Shown: positions 14,287 to 21,225 of the stretch, piece after piece
How the letters are laid out: each line of letters opens with the position of its first letter
How positions within the stretch are numbered: position 1 is the first letter of the stretch
Source of the DNA: a virus
Virus record (IMG/VR): IMGVR_UViG_3300047300_000712
Coordinates: 1-21,225 of that record
Length of the DNA: 21,225 nucleotides
Strand: one strand, 5' to 3'
Notes under the pieces: generated by a model
What the model was told of the DNA's origin: nothing
Database searches by the model: none
What the model saw: the letters and a program-made list of their open reading frames with translations, nothing else
Position numbers and translations under genes: made by a program

Positions 14287-17200
14287 AATTTGATCACATC
14301 ATTACCCCAGAACTACGCTTACTTGAAAGCCTACAAAGAGGCGCAGATCCGCTAACACGTAAAAATCTGCAGATCATGCACGAGAACTTTGTTGTTCCGT
14401 ACAGCAAGTATCTAAAGAGTCAGTTTACACTAATGGAAGCAGAAATGACCGCTGACCAAATTCAACAGGTATTCGGACATGCAGAACGTATTGCTAGTGC
14501 AGGCGGTGACAATAAAACTATGCTAGGCAAAGGCGCAGATGCCGCAGGAGCAGCCGCTGGTGCAATTGGCCAAGGTGCAGTTGCCGCAGGCAAAGGAGCC
14601 GCGGACTTAGCAGTTAAGGGCGCCAAGGGTGCAAAAGATCTAGCCGCTAAACTGGTTCCAGACGCAGTTAAGAAAAAGTTTGAAGCAAGCTTGCCAGCAC
14701 CCGATGCAGGTCCAGTTGAAGGCTTCGAACAAAAAGCCACACAAGCTATTGCAAACATTGAAGATCCAAAGGCTAAACAAAGCCTAATGGATAAGATTAA
14801 GATTGGTTTAAAAAATCCAGTTACACAGCAACTTATTATGGCTGGCGTGTCTGGTATTGCTGGTATTATTGCTAGTACAGCCACAGCAGGATTAGGCGGT
14901 TATGCAGGTGCAGCCGCAGCCGGTGCTATTACCGGTTCGTTACTAGGCGGTATTAATGCTAAGTTGCAAGGTGGTTCTTGGAAAGATGCAGGCAAAGCTG
15001 CTCTTAAAGGTGCCGCAGTTGGTGCTACTGCTGGTTTAATTGGTAAAGGTGTTACAGACGTTGCAAGCGCAGGGATGGATGCATATAACTCACACCAACA
15101 GCAACAGGCTACAGCAGGCGAAGACCCAATGAAAGCCGACAACGATTTATATGGTCCAGGTGGCGCCGCTGATGAAAAAATATTGCCAGTGACTGGTAAA
15201 GCACCGGGTGCAAGTCTGTCAGTGGGACAACAACTTCCGGATGGGGAAGTTATCAGTGGATTAGATTCAAGCAATCCAAACGCCGCTGTTACTATTACAA
15301 AACCAGACGGTGGAACATATACAGTTAGTCGTGATACCGCACACAACATGACCGGACAGCAAGGTATTAGCAATCAAGCTACTGCTGGGGGTCCTGTAAC
15401 AGGTGGAGCATCAAGTGATCCGATGGCAGGGGTTAGCAACACACCACCAGCAGCACCGGCACCGGCACCAAGTCAAAACGTTGGCGACTCAGATTTTAGC
15501 CAAGCTGAAATTAATGCTCCAATTCCGGTAGATCCTAAGGTTCAACAATTAGCAAGTCAAGAAGCTGCCAAATACGGTCGTTCGACTCCTAACCAAGATG
15601 ATATCCGAGCCGCACAAACAATGGCGCAAGGCAAGCCCGCAGGTAATTATACACCAACAGGCAATGCCTATGTTGATCATTTAAACCAGGCAGCAGCAAA
15701 TGGAATTCGTCTACGTGGCATCCAAAAACAAAGTCGTGTTAACACCGGTACTCCAGTTATTGAATACATTGATCGCGAGCTAACAGCACGTATGTGGATC
15801 TTACACGAATCTGTAGGCAAGCCACGTGGTAATGTACACTTAACAGAAGCTGGTATTGGCGACATGTTTAAGAAAGCTGGCAACTGGTTAAAGACCAAAG
15901 CTGGTAACCTAACAAACAAAGTAACAGCAGACAAGCTACAGCAAGCCTGGACTAAAGCAGGTAGCCCAACTGACTCAGGTCAAGTTGCAGCCATTATGGT
16001 GCAAGCAGGTGTTCCACAGGACAGCATTGATCAGATCTTTAAGAACATGGGATTGCCTGATGGTTCTAGTAAACCAACAGCGGCGCCAGCTCCAGCTGCC
16101 GCACCCGCTAAGGCAGCAGGACCTAAACAAGGTCTAATTGGTAAAGCCGCAGGCGCAGTAGGTGGTGCAATTGGTAGTGTTAAAGGCGCTATTGCAGGTG
16201 CCAAAGATGCGTTTGCACAAGGTAAAGAAACAGGCTTTGATACATCACGTGCTAACCAAGCAGGTGATGCAGTTGGCGCAACAGGCGAAGCTAATCCTTA
16301 TGCTAAAGGCGCACAGCAACCAGCACCGGGACAAGCTGAGCCAGCAGGCACTCCACAACAAACAGGTGGACAAACTCCTGCACAAGGACAAGCCGCACCA
16401 GCAGGTGGAGCACAACAACCAGCACAAGCCGCCGCAGGTGGTGCACCAGCAGGCACTCCACAACAAACAGGTGGACAAGCTCCTGCACAAGGACAAGCCG
16501 CACCAGCAGGTGGAGAAACACCTGATGATGATGATAAAGAAAAACCGAACAAATATTTTGATCCAAAAGGACTAGGGGACTACGCCACAGGTCTTGTTAA
16601 AGATGCAGAAGGTGCAATGAAAGCCGGTGTTGGTATGGGCACAGCTGGACAGAGTTTAATGCAGACAGGGTCTAATCCAGCTGATCCTAAGAATAAGGAT
16701 CAGAAAAAGACTCCCGACTCGGTAACTATTAAAGATGCTCAAGGCATTGAACATTCGTACAAGAAAGTTGGTCAGCAATGGTTTGACAAAGACAACAAGC
16801 CAGTTAATACTGCACAGGCAGCAATGCTTGATCAACATGCGAAACAACAAGCGGCATTAGGCGCAGAAGCACCAGCACCAGAACCAGAAAAGAAACTAGA
16901 TAACCCTAAAGATCCAAAGACAGGCAAGCCAATTGATCCTAAGGCGCAAGCAGCCGCAGGTGGGGCAGCAGGTGGAGCACAACAACCAGATAAAATGTTA
17001 GCTAATCCTAAAGATCCAAAGACAGGCAAGCCAATTGATCCTAAGGCGCAAGCAGCCGCAGGTGGAGCACAACAACCAGCACAAGCAGCCGCAGGTGGAG
17101 CACAACAACCAGCACAACCAGCACAACCAGCACAAGCAGCCGCAGGCCAAAAGCCAGCATATGATACACAAACTGGTGTAGCAAACGATGCGATGAAGGC

Positions 17201-18104
17201 TGTTAATAAAGCAGCAGGCAAGGCAGCGGCACCAAACGGATTTAACACACAAACTGGGGAACCTAATCCTGCACCGGGACAATCAGAGACAGGCGAAGTT
17301 TCTCCAGAATACCGAGCACGCCAAAAAGCAGTAATGACACCTGGTACTCCGGAGCATTCTGCTATACAAGATCAAATTATTGCCAATGCTGACGAAAATA
17401 AATTACGAGTATTTGCAGCCAGTGCCCAGACTCCTGGTACAAAAGAAAAAGCCGCAGCCGAATTAAAGAGACGAGGCTTATCGGTTGAGGAACCAGCAGC
17501 CGCAGGTGGAGCACAACAGCCTGCACAAGCACAAAGCCCAGAAGAAATTCGTAAAGCTAAACAAGCTGGTGCCGCTAAGACAGCGCAAGATCAAATGGCA
17601 GCAAATGCAGCCGCACCAGCAGGACAGGCAGCACCAGCAGCCGCAGCCGCTAAAGCACACACTGGTGGTAAGGTTGCTGGCCAAGTAAGCCAAACTCCTA
17701 ATGCTATCCGTAAGCGTGAACAACGTGCAGCCGCAGCCGCACAAAAGGCAGCGCCAAACGATGTTATGGCACGTATGGCTAAACAACTTGCGCCTGCACA
17801 ACCAGCGGCCACACCAAACTTTGGTCAACAGCAAACTGGATATGCTAGCGTTAAGATGAATGCCCCAACTGGTATTCCGCAACAACCAGCAGTACAACCT
17901 ACTACTGGTGCTAAGGCAGTTCCTGCACAACAACCAGCGGCAGCACCAGCGGCAGCACCAACAGCTTCTGCACAAGCAGATGCAGGCAAGCCAGGCTTCT
18001 TGCAAAGCAAGATTAAAGGCTCGCAAGTCCCTGCTAAACAACCAGAAATGGCCGGCATGGACTTTAGCGCAATGCTAGCACGTAAGGCTAAGATTAGACT
18101 ATGA
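14283..18104 (+). CDS. Giant Ala/Gln/Pro-rich late protein, probable virion or head-core protein, 1273 residues
   Basis: The N-terminal 75 residues are helical. Next come Ala/Gly-rich amphipathic or hydrophobic helices (GVSGIAGIIASTATAGLGGY near 180-225) and long disordered stretches of Ala, Gln, Pro and Gly with DNA-level repeats. Two related modules are visible: residues 50-75 (LMEA, then TADQIQQVF) and 520-590 (LTEA, then a helix and TADKLQQAWTKAGSPTDSG, ending VPQDSIDQIFKNMG). Both begin with an LxE-A sequence, the form cleaved by the T4 prohead protease. The C-terminus is basic (IRKREQRAAAAAQKAA, LARKAKIRL). No enzyme motif is visible. It overlaps both neighbours by 4 bases (ATGA). An internal head, scaffold or ejected protein fits best; a tape measure is less likely because of the disorder and location. 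Confidence 0.7.
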   Translation: MKFDHIITPELRLLESLQRGADPLTRKNLQIMHENFVVPYSKYLKSQFTLMEAEMTADQIQQVFGHAERIASAGGDNKTMLGKGADAAGAAAGAIGQGAVAAGKGAADLAVKGAKGAKDLAAKLVPDAVKKKFEASLPAPDAGPVEGFEQKATQAIANIEDPKAKQSLMDKIKIGLKNPVTQQLIMAGVSGIAGIIASTATAGLGGYAGAAAAGAITGSLLGGINAKLQGGSWKDAGKAALKGAAVGATAGLIGKGVTDVASAGMDAYNSHQQQQATAGEDPMKADNDLYGPGGAADEKILPVTGKAPGASLSVGQQLPDGEVISGLDSSNPNAAVTITKPDGGTYTVSRDTAHNMTGQQGISNQATAGGPVTGGASSDPMAGVSNTPPAAPAPAPSQNVGDSDFSQAEINAPIPVDPKVQQLASQEAAKYGRSTPNQDDIRAAQTMAQGKPAGNYTPTGNAYVDHLNQAAANGIRLRGIQKQSRVNTGTPVIEYIDRELTARMWILHESVGKPRGNVHLTEAGIGDMFKKAGNWLKTKAGNLTNKVTADKLQQAWTKAGSPTDSGQVAAIMVQAGVPQDSIDQIFKNMGLPDGSSKPTAAPAPAAAPAKAAGPKQGLIGKAAGAVGGAIGSVKGAIAGAKDAFAQGKETGFDTSRANQAGDAVGATGEANPYAKGAQQPAPGQAEPAGTPQQTGGQTPAQGQAAPAGGAQQPAQAAAGGAPAGTPQQTGGQAPAQGQAAPAGGETPDDDDKEKPNKYFDPKGLGDYATGLVKDAEGAMKAGVGMGTAGQSLMQTGSNPADPKNKDQKKTPDSVTIKDAQGIEHSYKKVGQQWFDKDNKPVNTAQAAMLDQHAKQQAALGAEAPAPEPEKKLDNPKDPKTGKPIDPKAQAAAGGAAGGAQQPDKMLANPKDPKTGKPIDPKAQAAAGGAQQPAQAAAGGAQQPAQPAQPAQAAAGQKPAYDTQTGVANDAMKAVNKAAGKAAAPNGFNTQTGEPNPAPGQSETGEVSPEYRARQKAVMTPGTPEHSAIQDQIIANADENKLRVFAASAQTPGTKEKAAAELKRRGLSVEEPAAAGGAQQPAQAQSPEEIRKAKQAGAAKTAQDQMAANAAAPAGQAAPAAAAAKAHTGGKVAGQVSQTPNAIRKREQRAAAAAQKAAPNDVMARMAKQLAPAQPAATPNFGQQQTGYASVKMNAPTGIPQQPAVQPTTGAKAVPAQQPAAAPAAAPTASAQADAGKPGFLQSKIKGSQVPAKQPEMAGMDFSAMLARKAKIRL
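16341..16515 (+). repeat. 70-base direct repeat, period 105, in the Ala/Gln-rich gene
   Basis: Copies at 16341-16410 and 16446-16515 differ at one base by eye and encode PAGTPQQTGGQ, then PAQGQAAPAGG. The 105-base period is in frame, so unequal exchange would add or remove 35 residues without a frameshift. Confidence 0.9.
16905..17065 (+). repeat. 59-base direct repeat, period 102, in the Ala/Gln-rich gene
   Basis: Copies at 16905-16963 and 17007-17065 are identical by eye and encode PKDPKTGKPIDPKAQAAAGG. A shorter word coding GGAQQPAQA recurs near 16403, 17061, 17094 and 17505. The period is in frame (34 codons). Confidence 0.9.
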
Positions 18105-18859
18105 TGCACATTTATGAAGGCGGCAATATCTTTGGAGACGGGGATATTGCAAAGGAATATGTTGCAGGCGTTGTAAAAACAGTACAACGCGATATGCCTG
18201 CGGGCATCAAAGCAATTCCTGATATTGGCTCCGCTGGTTACAAGGCAGCAAGCGGCGATATGGACTTGTTTATTGACGCTGGCGCACTAATGCAAAAGTT
18301 TCAAGTAGCAGACGACAAAGCGGCTAAGCAAGCATTAGAAACATTTATGCAAGCCAAAGGCTACAAGACTAAAATCTCTGGACGCAATGTACACATTGAA
18401 GTTCCGTATGCTACTCCTGAGGGACAGCGTACAGTACAAGTAGACTTGATGGTTATCCCTGATGCAGAAATAGTAGCACCTTATCACCAACATGGACCAC
18501 GTGGCATGTACGACCAACCAGGTTTCAAAGGAGCCCACAACTTTATTCTAATGAACAGCATTGCTAAACATCTAGGATTAAAGTTTGATGCATTTGGCGG
18601 CAAGCTAATGCGCCGCGATGACAATACTGTTGTTGGCCGTACACGTGATGAAGTTGCTAAGATACTATTAGGGCAAGCAGCCACAGCTGATGATTTAAAT
18701 AGTGTTGCCTCTATGGTAGCGGCACTAAAGAACGATCCAGATCGAGACAGTAAACTAGCACAAGCAAGACAAGATGCGGCCAAGGGCATTATTACCATGC
18801 CCGAAGCAGTAGCAGAAGGTTCTGCTAACTGGTTTAGAAAGTATACTAGCCTTCTATGA
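18101..18859 (+). CDS. Pol-beta-fold nucleotidyltransferase-like protein 1, 252 residues
   Basis: The catalytic core pattern is visible: G43-S44 in IGSAGYKAASGDMDLFID with D53-x-D55, and a third Asp D115 in a strand (RTVQVDLMVIP). This is the GS...DxD...D layout of the nucleotidyltransferase superfamily that includes tRNA CCA-adding enzymes and antitoxin/toxin transferases. Later segments (HGPRGMYDQPGFKGAHNFIL, then VGRTRDEVAKILLG) resemble conserved stretches of a marine phage family that I recall but cannot name. The first residues, MMHIYEGGN, contain IxE followed by G. Two adjacent ATGs are possible starts. It overlaps both the preceding and the following gene as ATGA. The target (RNA end, protein or small molecule) is unknown. 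Confidence 0.75.
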   Translation: MMHIYEGGNIFGDGDIAKEYVAGVVKTVQRDMPAGIKAIPDIGSAGYKAASGDMDLFIDAGALMQKFQVADDKAAKQALETFMQAKGYKTKISGRNVHIEVPYATPEGQRTVQVDLMVIPDAEIVAPYHQHGPRGMYDQPGFKGAHNFILMNSIAKHLGLKFDAFGGKLMRRDDNTVVGRTRDEVAKILLGQAATADDLNSVASMVAALKNDPDRDSKLAQARQDAAKGIITMPEAVAEGSANWFRKYTSLL

Positions 18860-19884
18860 AAATATTTGAAATACTACGTGAAGGTGGTTGGGACACAACA
18901 GCTACACAAGGCACAGTTATTACACCGCAGGTTGCAAAAGCCGCTATGGCGCAGATGCAACGTTTTGTTGCGGACTTTAACCGTTACCGTGCTGACCGTC
19001 AGCGTGACCCAGTTGAGTTAGGTAAACCACTAGGCTCTACAGCTTATCACGAAATAGACCCGGAAGATAAAATCTATGGGGACATTGATATTCAAATGAT
19101 TGCTCCGGCAATTGAAGGACTGTCGTTTACACAGTTCACAGCCGCTTACAATAAAGCCGCTGATGAATTTGTTAGAGAAGCTAAACCTTCCTATGTACAC
19201 CCAACAGAAAGCAAGCTAGGACATCCTATTTTGCAAGTTGGCCGTGATGCATACGTGCAAGTAGACTTTATGTGGCACCCAGAAGATTTACGTGACTGGG
19301 GTGCTGGCCGTGCAACACCCGAACACAACCTAAAGGGCATGTTAACAGGCAATATGTACAGCGTACTAGGTGAACTGTTGGATATGAGTATTCAACATGC
19401 TGGCGTACAACTAAAGACACAAAACGGACAGCAAGTTCCGTTTAGTAAACAAAAGGGTGTGGAAGTACAGACTATCACACGTGACCCGGGAACATTTGTA
19501 CTAGAGATTTTCAAGTACGAATACGAAACCATAGTAAATCGTCCTGTAAACAGTCAAACATATATTGACCCATTACTGCAAAAGTTTCCAGGCAATGACT
19601 TAAATGACGTTAAGATCAGCAAACTAGTTAACAGCGTTAAAGGCCTAGCACGTAGTTTTGAAAAGAACGAAATGTTCGGCCAAGGCAACTTGTCTAACTA
19701 CGAAAACGCACGTGACTTTATACAAACGTTCTGGAAACGCTACGAAGAAAAAGCTATGGCGGACGTAGCAAATAAAAAGCGCGACAAGGCACAAACACCT
19801 GATGCTATTGCTCGTGCCCAACAGGACCGTGAGAAGATCCTAAGTGGATTAGCAACAGTTAAAGGATACTTCAGTGGAACTTAA
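18856..19884 (+). CDS. Pol-beta-fold nucleotidyltransferase-like protein 2, 342 residues
   Basis: LGSTAYHEIDPEDKIYGDID gives G60-S61 and D76-x-D78 after a long loop; VQVDFMW supplies D137. These are the expected catalytic residues of the nucleotidyltransferase fold. The N-terminus MKIFEILREGGW has LxE followed by G and resembles the T4 internal-protein leader MKTYQEFIAEA in length and pattern. The C-terminal 150 residues are helical and charged (KRYEEKAMADVANKKRDK), perhaps a nucleic-acid or partner binding part. It differs strongly in sequence from the preceding transferase-like gene, so the pair is not a recent duplication. The start overlaps the previous stop as ATGA, and the end overlaps the next gene by 11 bases. 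Substrate unknown. Confidence 0.75.
   Translation: MKIFEILREGGWDTTATQGTVITPQVAKAAMAQMQRFVADFNRYRADRQRDPVELGKPLGSTAYHEIDPEDKIYGDIDIQMIAPAIEGLSFTQFTAAYNKAADEFVREAKPSYVHPTESKLGHPILQVGRDAYVQVDFMWHPEDLRDWGAGRATPEHNLKGMLTGNMYSVLGELLDMSIQHAGVQLKTQNGQQVPFSKQKGVEVQTITRDPGTFVLEIFKYEYETIVNRPVNSQTYIDPLLQKFPGNDLNDVKISKLVNSVKGLARSFEKNEMFGQGNLSNYENARDFIQTFWKRYEEKAMADVANKKRDKAQTPDAIARAQQDREKILSGLATVKGYFSGT
19861..19866 (+). promoter_or_regulatory. Ribosome binding site AAAGGA supporting a GTG start
   Basis: AAAGGA lies 7 bases before GTG at 19874, inside the end of the preceding gene. It is the reason for choosing this non-ATG start. Confidence 0.65.
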
Positions 19885-20941
19885 TTTTATTCAAACACTA
19901 TTTGAAGCCGGAGAAGGCCCACGTATTCCTCATCCAGAGGACAGTATCTTTGCTGGCACAGATGCGGCACAAAAAATGATTGCGGCACTACAGGAAGTTA
20001 TTGCTAACCCTGGCACAGGTAGTATTAAATGGGACGGTGGTATTGCGCTATTCTTTGGATACGATCCAACAGGACAGTTCTTTATCAATGACAAGTACAT
20101 GCCTGAAGGTTTCTATGCACACAGTCCTGCTGACTGGCAAAAGTACGACACAGAAATGAAAAAGTCTAAAGTTGCACGTACAGACTTGTATCCACAGCTA
20201 GCAGCAATTTGGGAAGGCATGAAAGCGTCTGTAACAGAGAAATCTGTGTTTAAAGGCGACTTAATGTGGACAGGTGAACTACAGCCAGTAGAAGGCAAGT
20301 TTGTGTTTAAGCCTACTACAGTAGAATACCGTGTGCCAGTGAACAGCTCACTGGGCAAACTAATTGCAGGCAAAGCTGGCGGCATTGTTGTGCATCAGAA
20401 AGACGGAGCTCCATGGGACGGTAAGTCAGGTCTGCAAAACGCAGGCAACGTTGCTATTATTAGCCCTAAAGCAGGTGTTACATTTACACTAAAGAATCCC
20501 GTTAAGCTAGTTAACGATGCTAAAAAAGCAGCCAGTAATAAAGTCATAGATGAGTTTCTTGCAGGACTTGCAGGTGTAGTTAAGAGCTCTATACAGACTT
20601 ACATGAACAAGAAGATTACTAAGCAGACAAACGAGCCTATTGAAAAGTGGCTGGAAAAAGCTCTTAGTAAGAAACAGTACGAATTAGTAGTTACAGGTGT
20701 CAACGGCAATGACGGCTATATTATGCAAAATTCTGCAGGATTAACTGCACTTTTTGCCGCCTGGAATGCAATTTATGTGCTAAAAGATAACCTATGTCAA
20801 CAGCTAGAGCCGCAAGTGCAGGGCTTTGAACAGTGGACAGGTGGACAGCAAGCAGGCGAAGGGTTTGTATTCCCTACTAGCCAGGGCTTGATTAAGTTAG
20901 TAAACAGGGCGGGATTTGGGGCCGCACATTTCAACAAATAA
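19874..20941 (+). CDS. Polynucleotide ligase/RNA ligase-superfamily-like protein, 355 residues
   Basis: Motifs of the covalent nucleotidyltransferase superfamily appear in order. IKWDGGIALFFG (51-62) matches motif I K-x-D-G with K52 as the likely AMP-accepting Lys. FKGDLMWTGEL (126-136) sits where motif III is expected. AGEGFVF (327-333) resembles motif IV (E-G-x-V), and LIKLVNR (339-345) motif V. A helical insert (about 215-320) separates the middle and C-terminal motifs, unlike compact ligases. The leader ends in TLFEAGEG, an LxE followed by A. It starts at GTG with a good AAAGGA. It ends the late operon. A role in nucleic-acid end joining or adenylylation is inferred from motifs only; I recall the family as an uncharacterised one in marine T4-like phages. 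Confidence 0.7.
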   Translation: MELNFIQTLFEAGEGPRIPHPEDSIFAGTDAAQKMIAALQEVIANPGTGSIKWDGGIALFFGYDPTGQFFINDKYMPEGFYAHSPADWQKYDTEMKKSKVARTDLYPQLAAIWEGMKASVTEKSVFKGDLMWTGELQPVEGKFVFKPTTVEYRVPVNSSLGKLIAGKAGGIVVHQKDGAPWDGKSGLQNAGNVAIISPKAGVTFTLKNPVKLVNDAKKAASNKVIDEFLAGLAGVVKSSIQTYMNKKITKQTNEPIEKWLEKALSKKQYELVVTGVNGNDGYIMQNSAGLTALFAAWNAIYVLKDNLCQQLEPQVQGFEQWTGGQQAGEGFVFPTSQGLIKLVNRAGFGAAHFNK

Positions 20942-20950
20942 CCCTATTAT

Positions 20951-20967
20951 TTTATCGAGATGATAAA
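20951..20967 (+). other. Short inverted repeat overlapping a late promoter
   Basis: TTTATC and GATAAA, separated by GAGAT, form a 6-base inverted repeat directly after the ligase-like gene. The right arm is the start of the GATAAATA late box. It is too AT-rich and lacks a U-run, so I do not call it a terminator. Confidence 0.4.
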
Positions 20968-20969
20968 TA
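20962..20969 (+). promoter_or_regulatory. T4-type late promoter box GATAAATA
   Basis: GATAAATA followed by T, sharing the ATAAATAT core. It stands 39 bases before the next ATG, leaving a longer leader than the other late boxes. The leader contains a small hairpin and AAAGGA (20996-21001) 7 bases before the start. Confidence 0.65.
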
Positions 20970-20975
20970 TTTACA

Positions 20976-20989
20976 TACACGAAAGTGTA
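20976..20989 (+). other. GNRA-type hairpin in the 5' leader
   Basis: TACAC-GAAA-GTGTA is a perfect 5-base stem closed by a GAAA tetraloop, lying at or just after the expected late transcript start. Such 5' hairpins can stabilise abundant phage messages; that role here is inference. Confidence 0.5.
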
Positions 20990-21008
20990 AACATTAAAGG
21001 AAATTAAA

Positions 21009-21225
21009 ATGGCAACATTTACAAGAGTTAACGGTGGTACAATCGCCGGTGAGTTTTTCGGTCGTGATCTAAAGTTTGTTAAGGCAACTATGTCTGGTAT
21101 CGAAACAGGCTATGCTAGCCCAGACAGCAACTTCGAGAAGATCGCTCGCGTTCTATCTCGTTTCGGTACTATCTCTGTAGTTGGTACTCCAGCTTCTAAC
21201 AACGCAGTTTTCGTTGTTGAAGGTC
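21009..21225 (+). CDS. Start of a probable abundant virion protein, 3' end outside window
   Basis: The ATG follows AAAGGA by 7 bases, and 72 codons are open to the window end. The visible part (MATFTRVNGGTIAGEFFGRD, then SNFEKIARVLSRFGTISVVG) is a compact alternating strand/helix protein without a signal or membrane segment. Codon choice is unlike its neighbours: mostly GGT, ATC, TTC, CGT, TCT, GTT and GCT, a pattern typical of very highly expressed genes. With a dedicated late promoter and a leader hairpin, an abundant structural protein is likely. I do not recognise the family. Confidence 0.7.
   Translation, partial: MATFTRVNGGTIAGEFFGRDLKFVKATMSGIETGYASPDSNFEKIARVLSRFGTISVVGTPASNNAVFVVEG

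Noticed and set aside
14462-18187. Many minus-strand and alternative-frame open frames under the Ala/Gln-rich gene, some Cys-rich
   Set aside because: GCA/GCC/CAA-rich coding read backwards gives Cys, Leu and Ala strings; there are no ribosome sites, and the plus frame is continuous and coupled to its neighbours.
20951-20967. Rho-independent terminator after the ligase-like gene
   Set aside because: The stem is six bases and almost all A/T with no U-run directly after it; the right arm is better explained as a late promoter.

Overview
The window looks like part of the genome of a marine T4-like myovirus (cyanophage/pelagiphage type), probably assembled from environmental DNA. The evidence is a T4-type primase (gp61-like) followed by a replicative helicase (gp41-like), a long collagen-like tail-fibre locus, T4-style late promoter boxes (core ATAAATAT, best copy TATAAATA), and genes packed with ATGA, TGATG or TAATG overlaps. 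I see no integrase, transposon, tRNA, rRNA or CRISPR array, and no gene-free stretch longer than about 80 bases. The host cannot be read from the sequence.

Layout. (1) Bases 1-1560, plus strand: the 3' end of an unrecognised gene, a C2HC zinc-finger protein, and a 191-residue protein that keeps the palm motifs of bacterial DNA polymerase III alpha (DnaE) in miniature. (2) Bases 1539-1913: the only convincing minus-strand gene, convergent with the mini-DnaE gene and divergent from the fibre locus. (3) Bases 1948-9817: the virion adhesion module. It holds an Ig-like structural protein, a 1248-residue collagen-like fibre with a C1q-like tip, a threonine-linker structural protein, a glycine-rich adhesin, a 63-residue protein and a second fibre with an Mtd-type N-terminus. 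Late promoters precede the first gene and the 63-residue gene. (4) Bases 9819-10493: a pirin-like cupin with an intact metal site. (5) Bases 10480-13992: an early-type block with a sigma70-like promoter abutting the primase start, then helicase and an N-terminal-twitch radical SAM enzyme. (6) Bases 13988-20941: a late operon headed by a perfect TATAAATA. It has a small conserved protein, a 1273-residue Ala/Gln/Pro-rich protein, two consecutive pol-beta-fold nucleotidyltransferase-like proteins and a protein with polynucleotide-ligase-type motifs. (7) Bases 20962-21225: another late promoter and the start of a gene with codon use typical of an abundant virion protein.

The most interesting signal is in region 6. 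The two nucleotidyltransferase-like proteins and the ligase-like protein each begin with a short leader ending in (L/I)xE followed by G or A, the form of T4 capsid-targeting leaders and gp21 prohead-protease sites. The 1273-residue protein has LxE-A sites at the start of each of two related halves. With the late promoter, this suggests a nucleic-acid end-processing kit that is made late, packed into the prohead, trimmed and injected with the genome. This is inference from motifs and needs testing.
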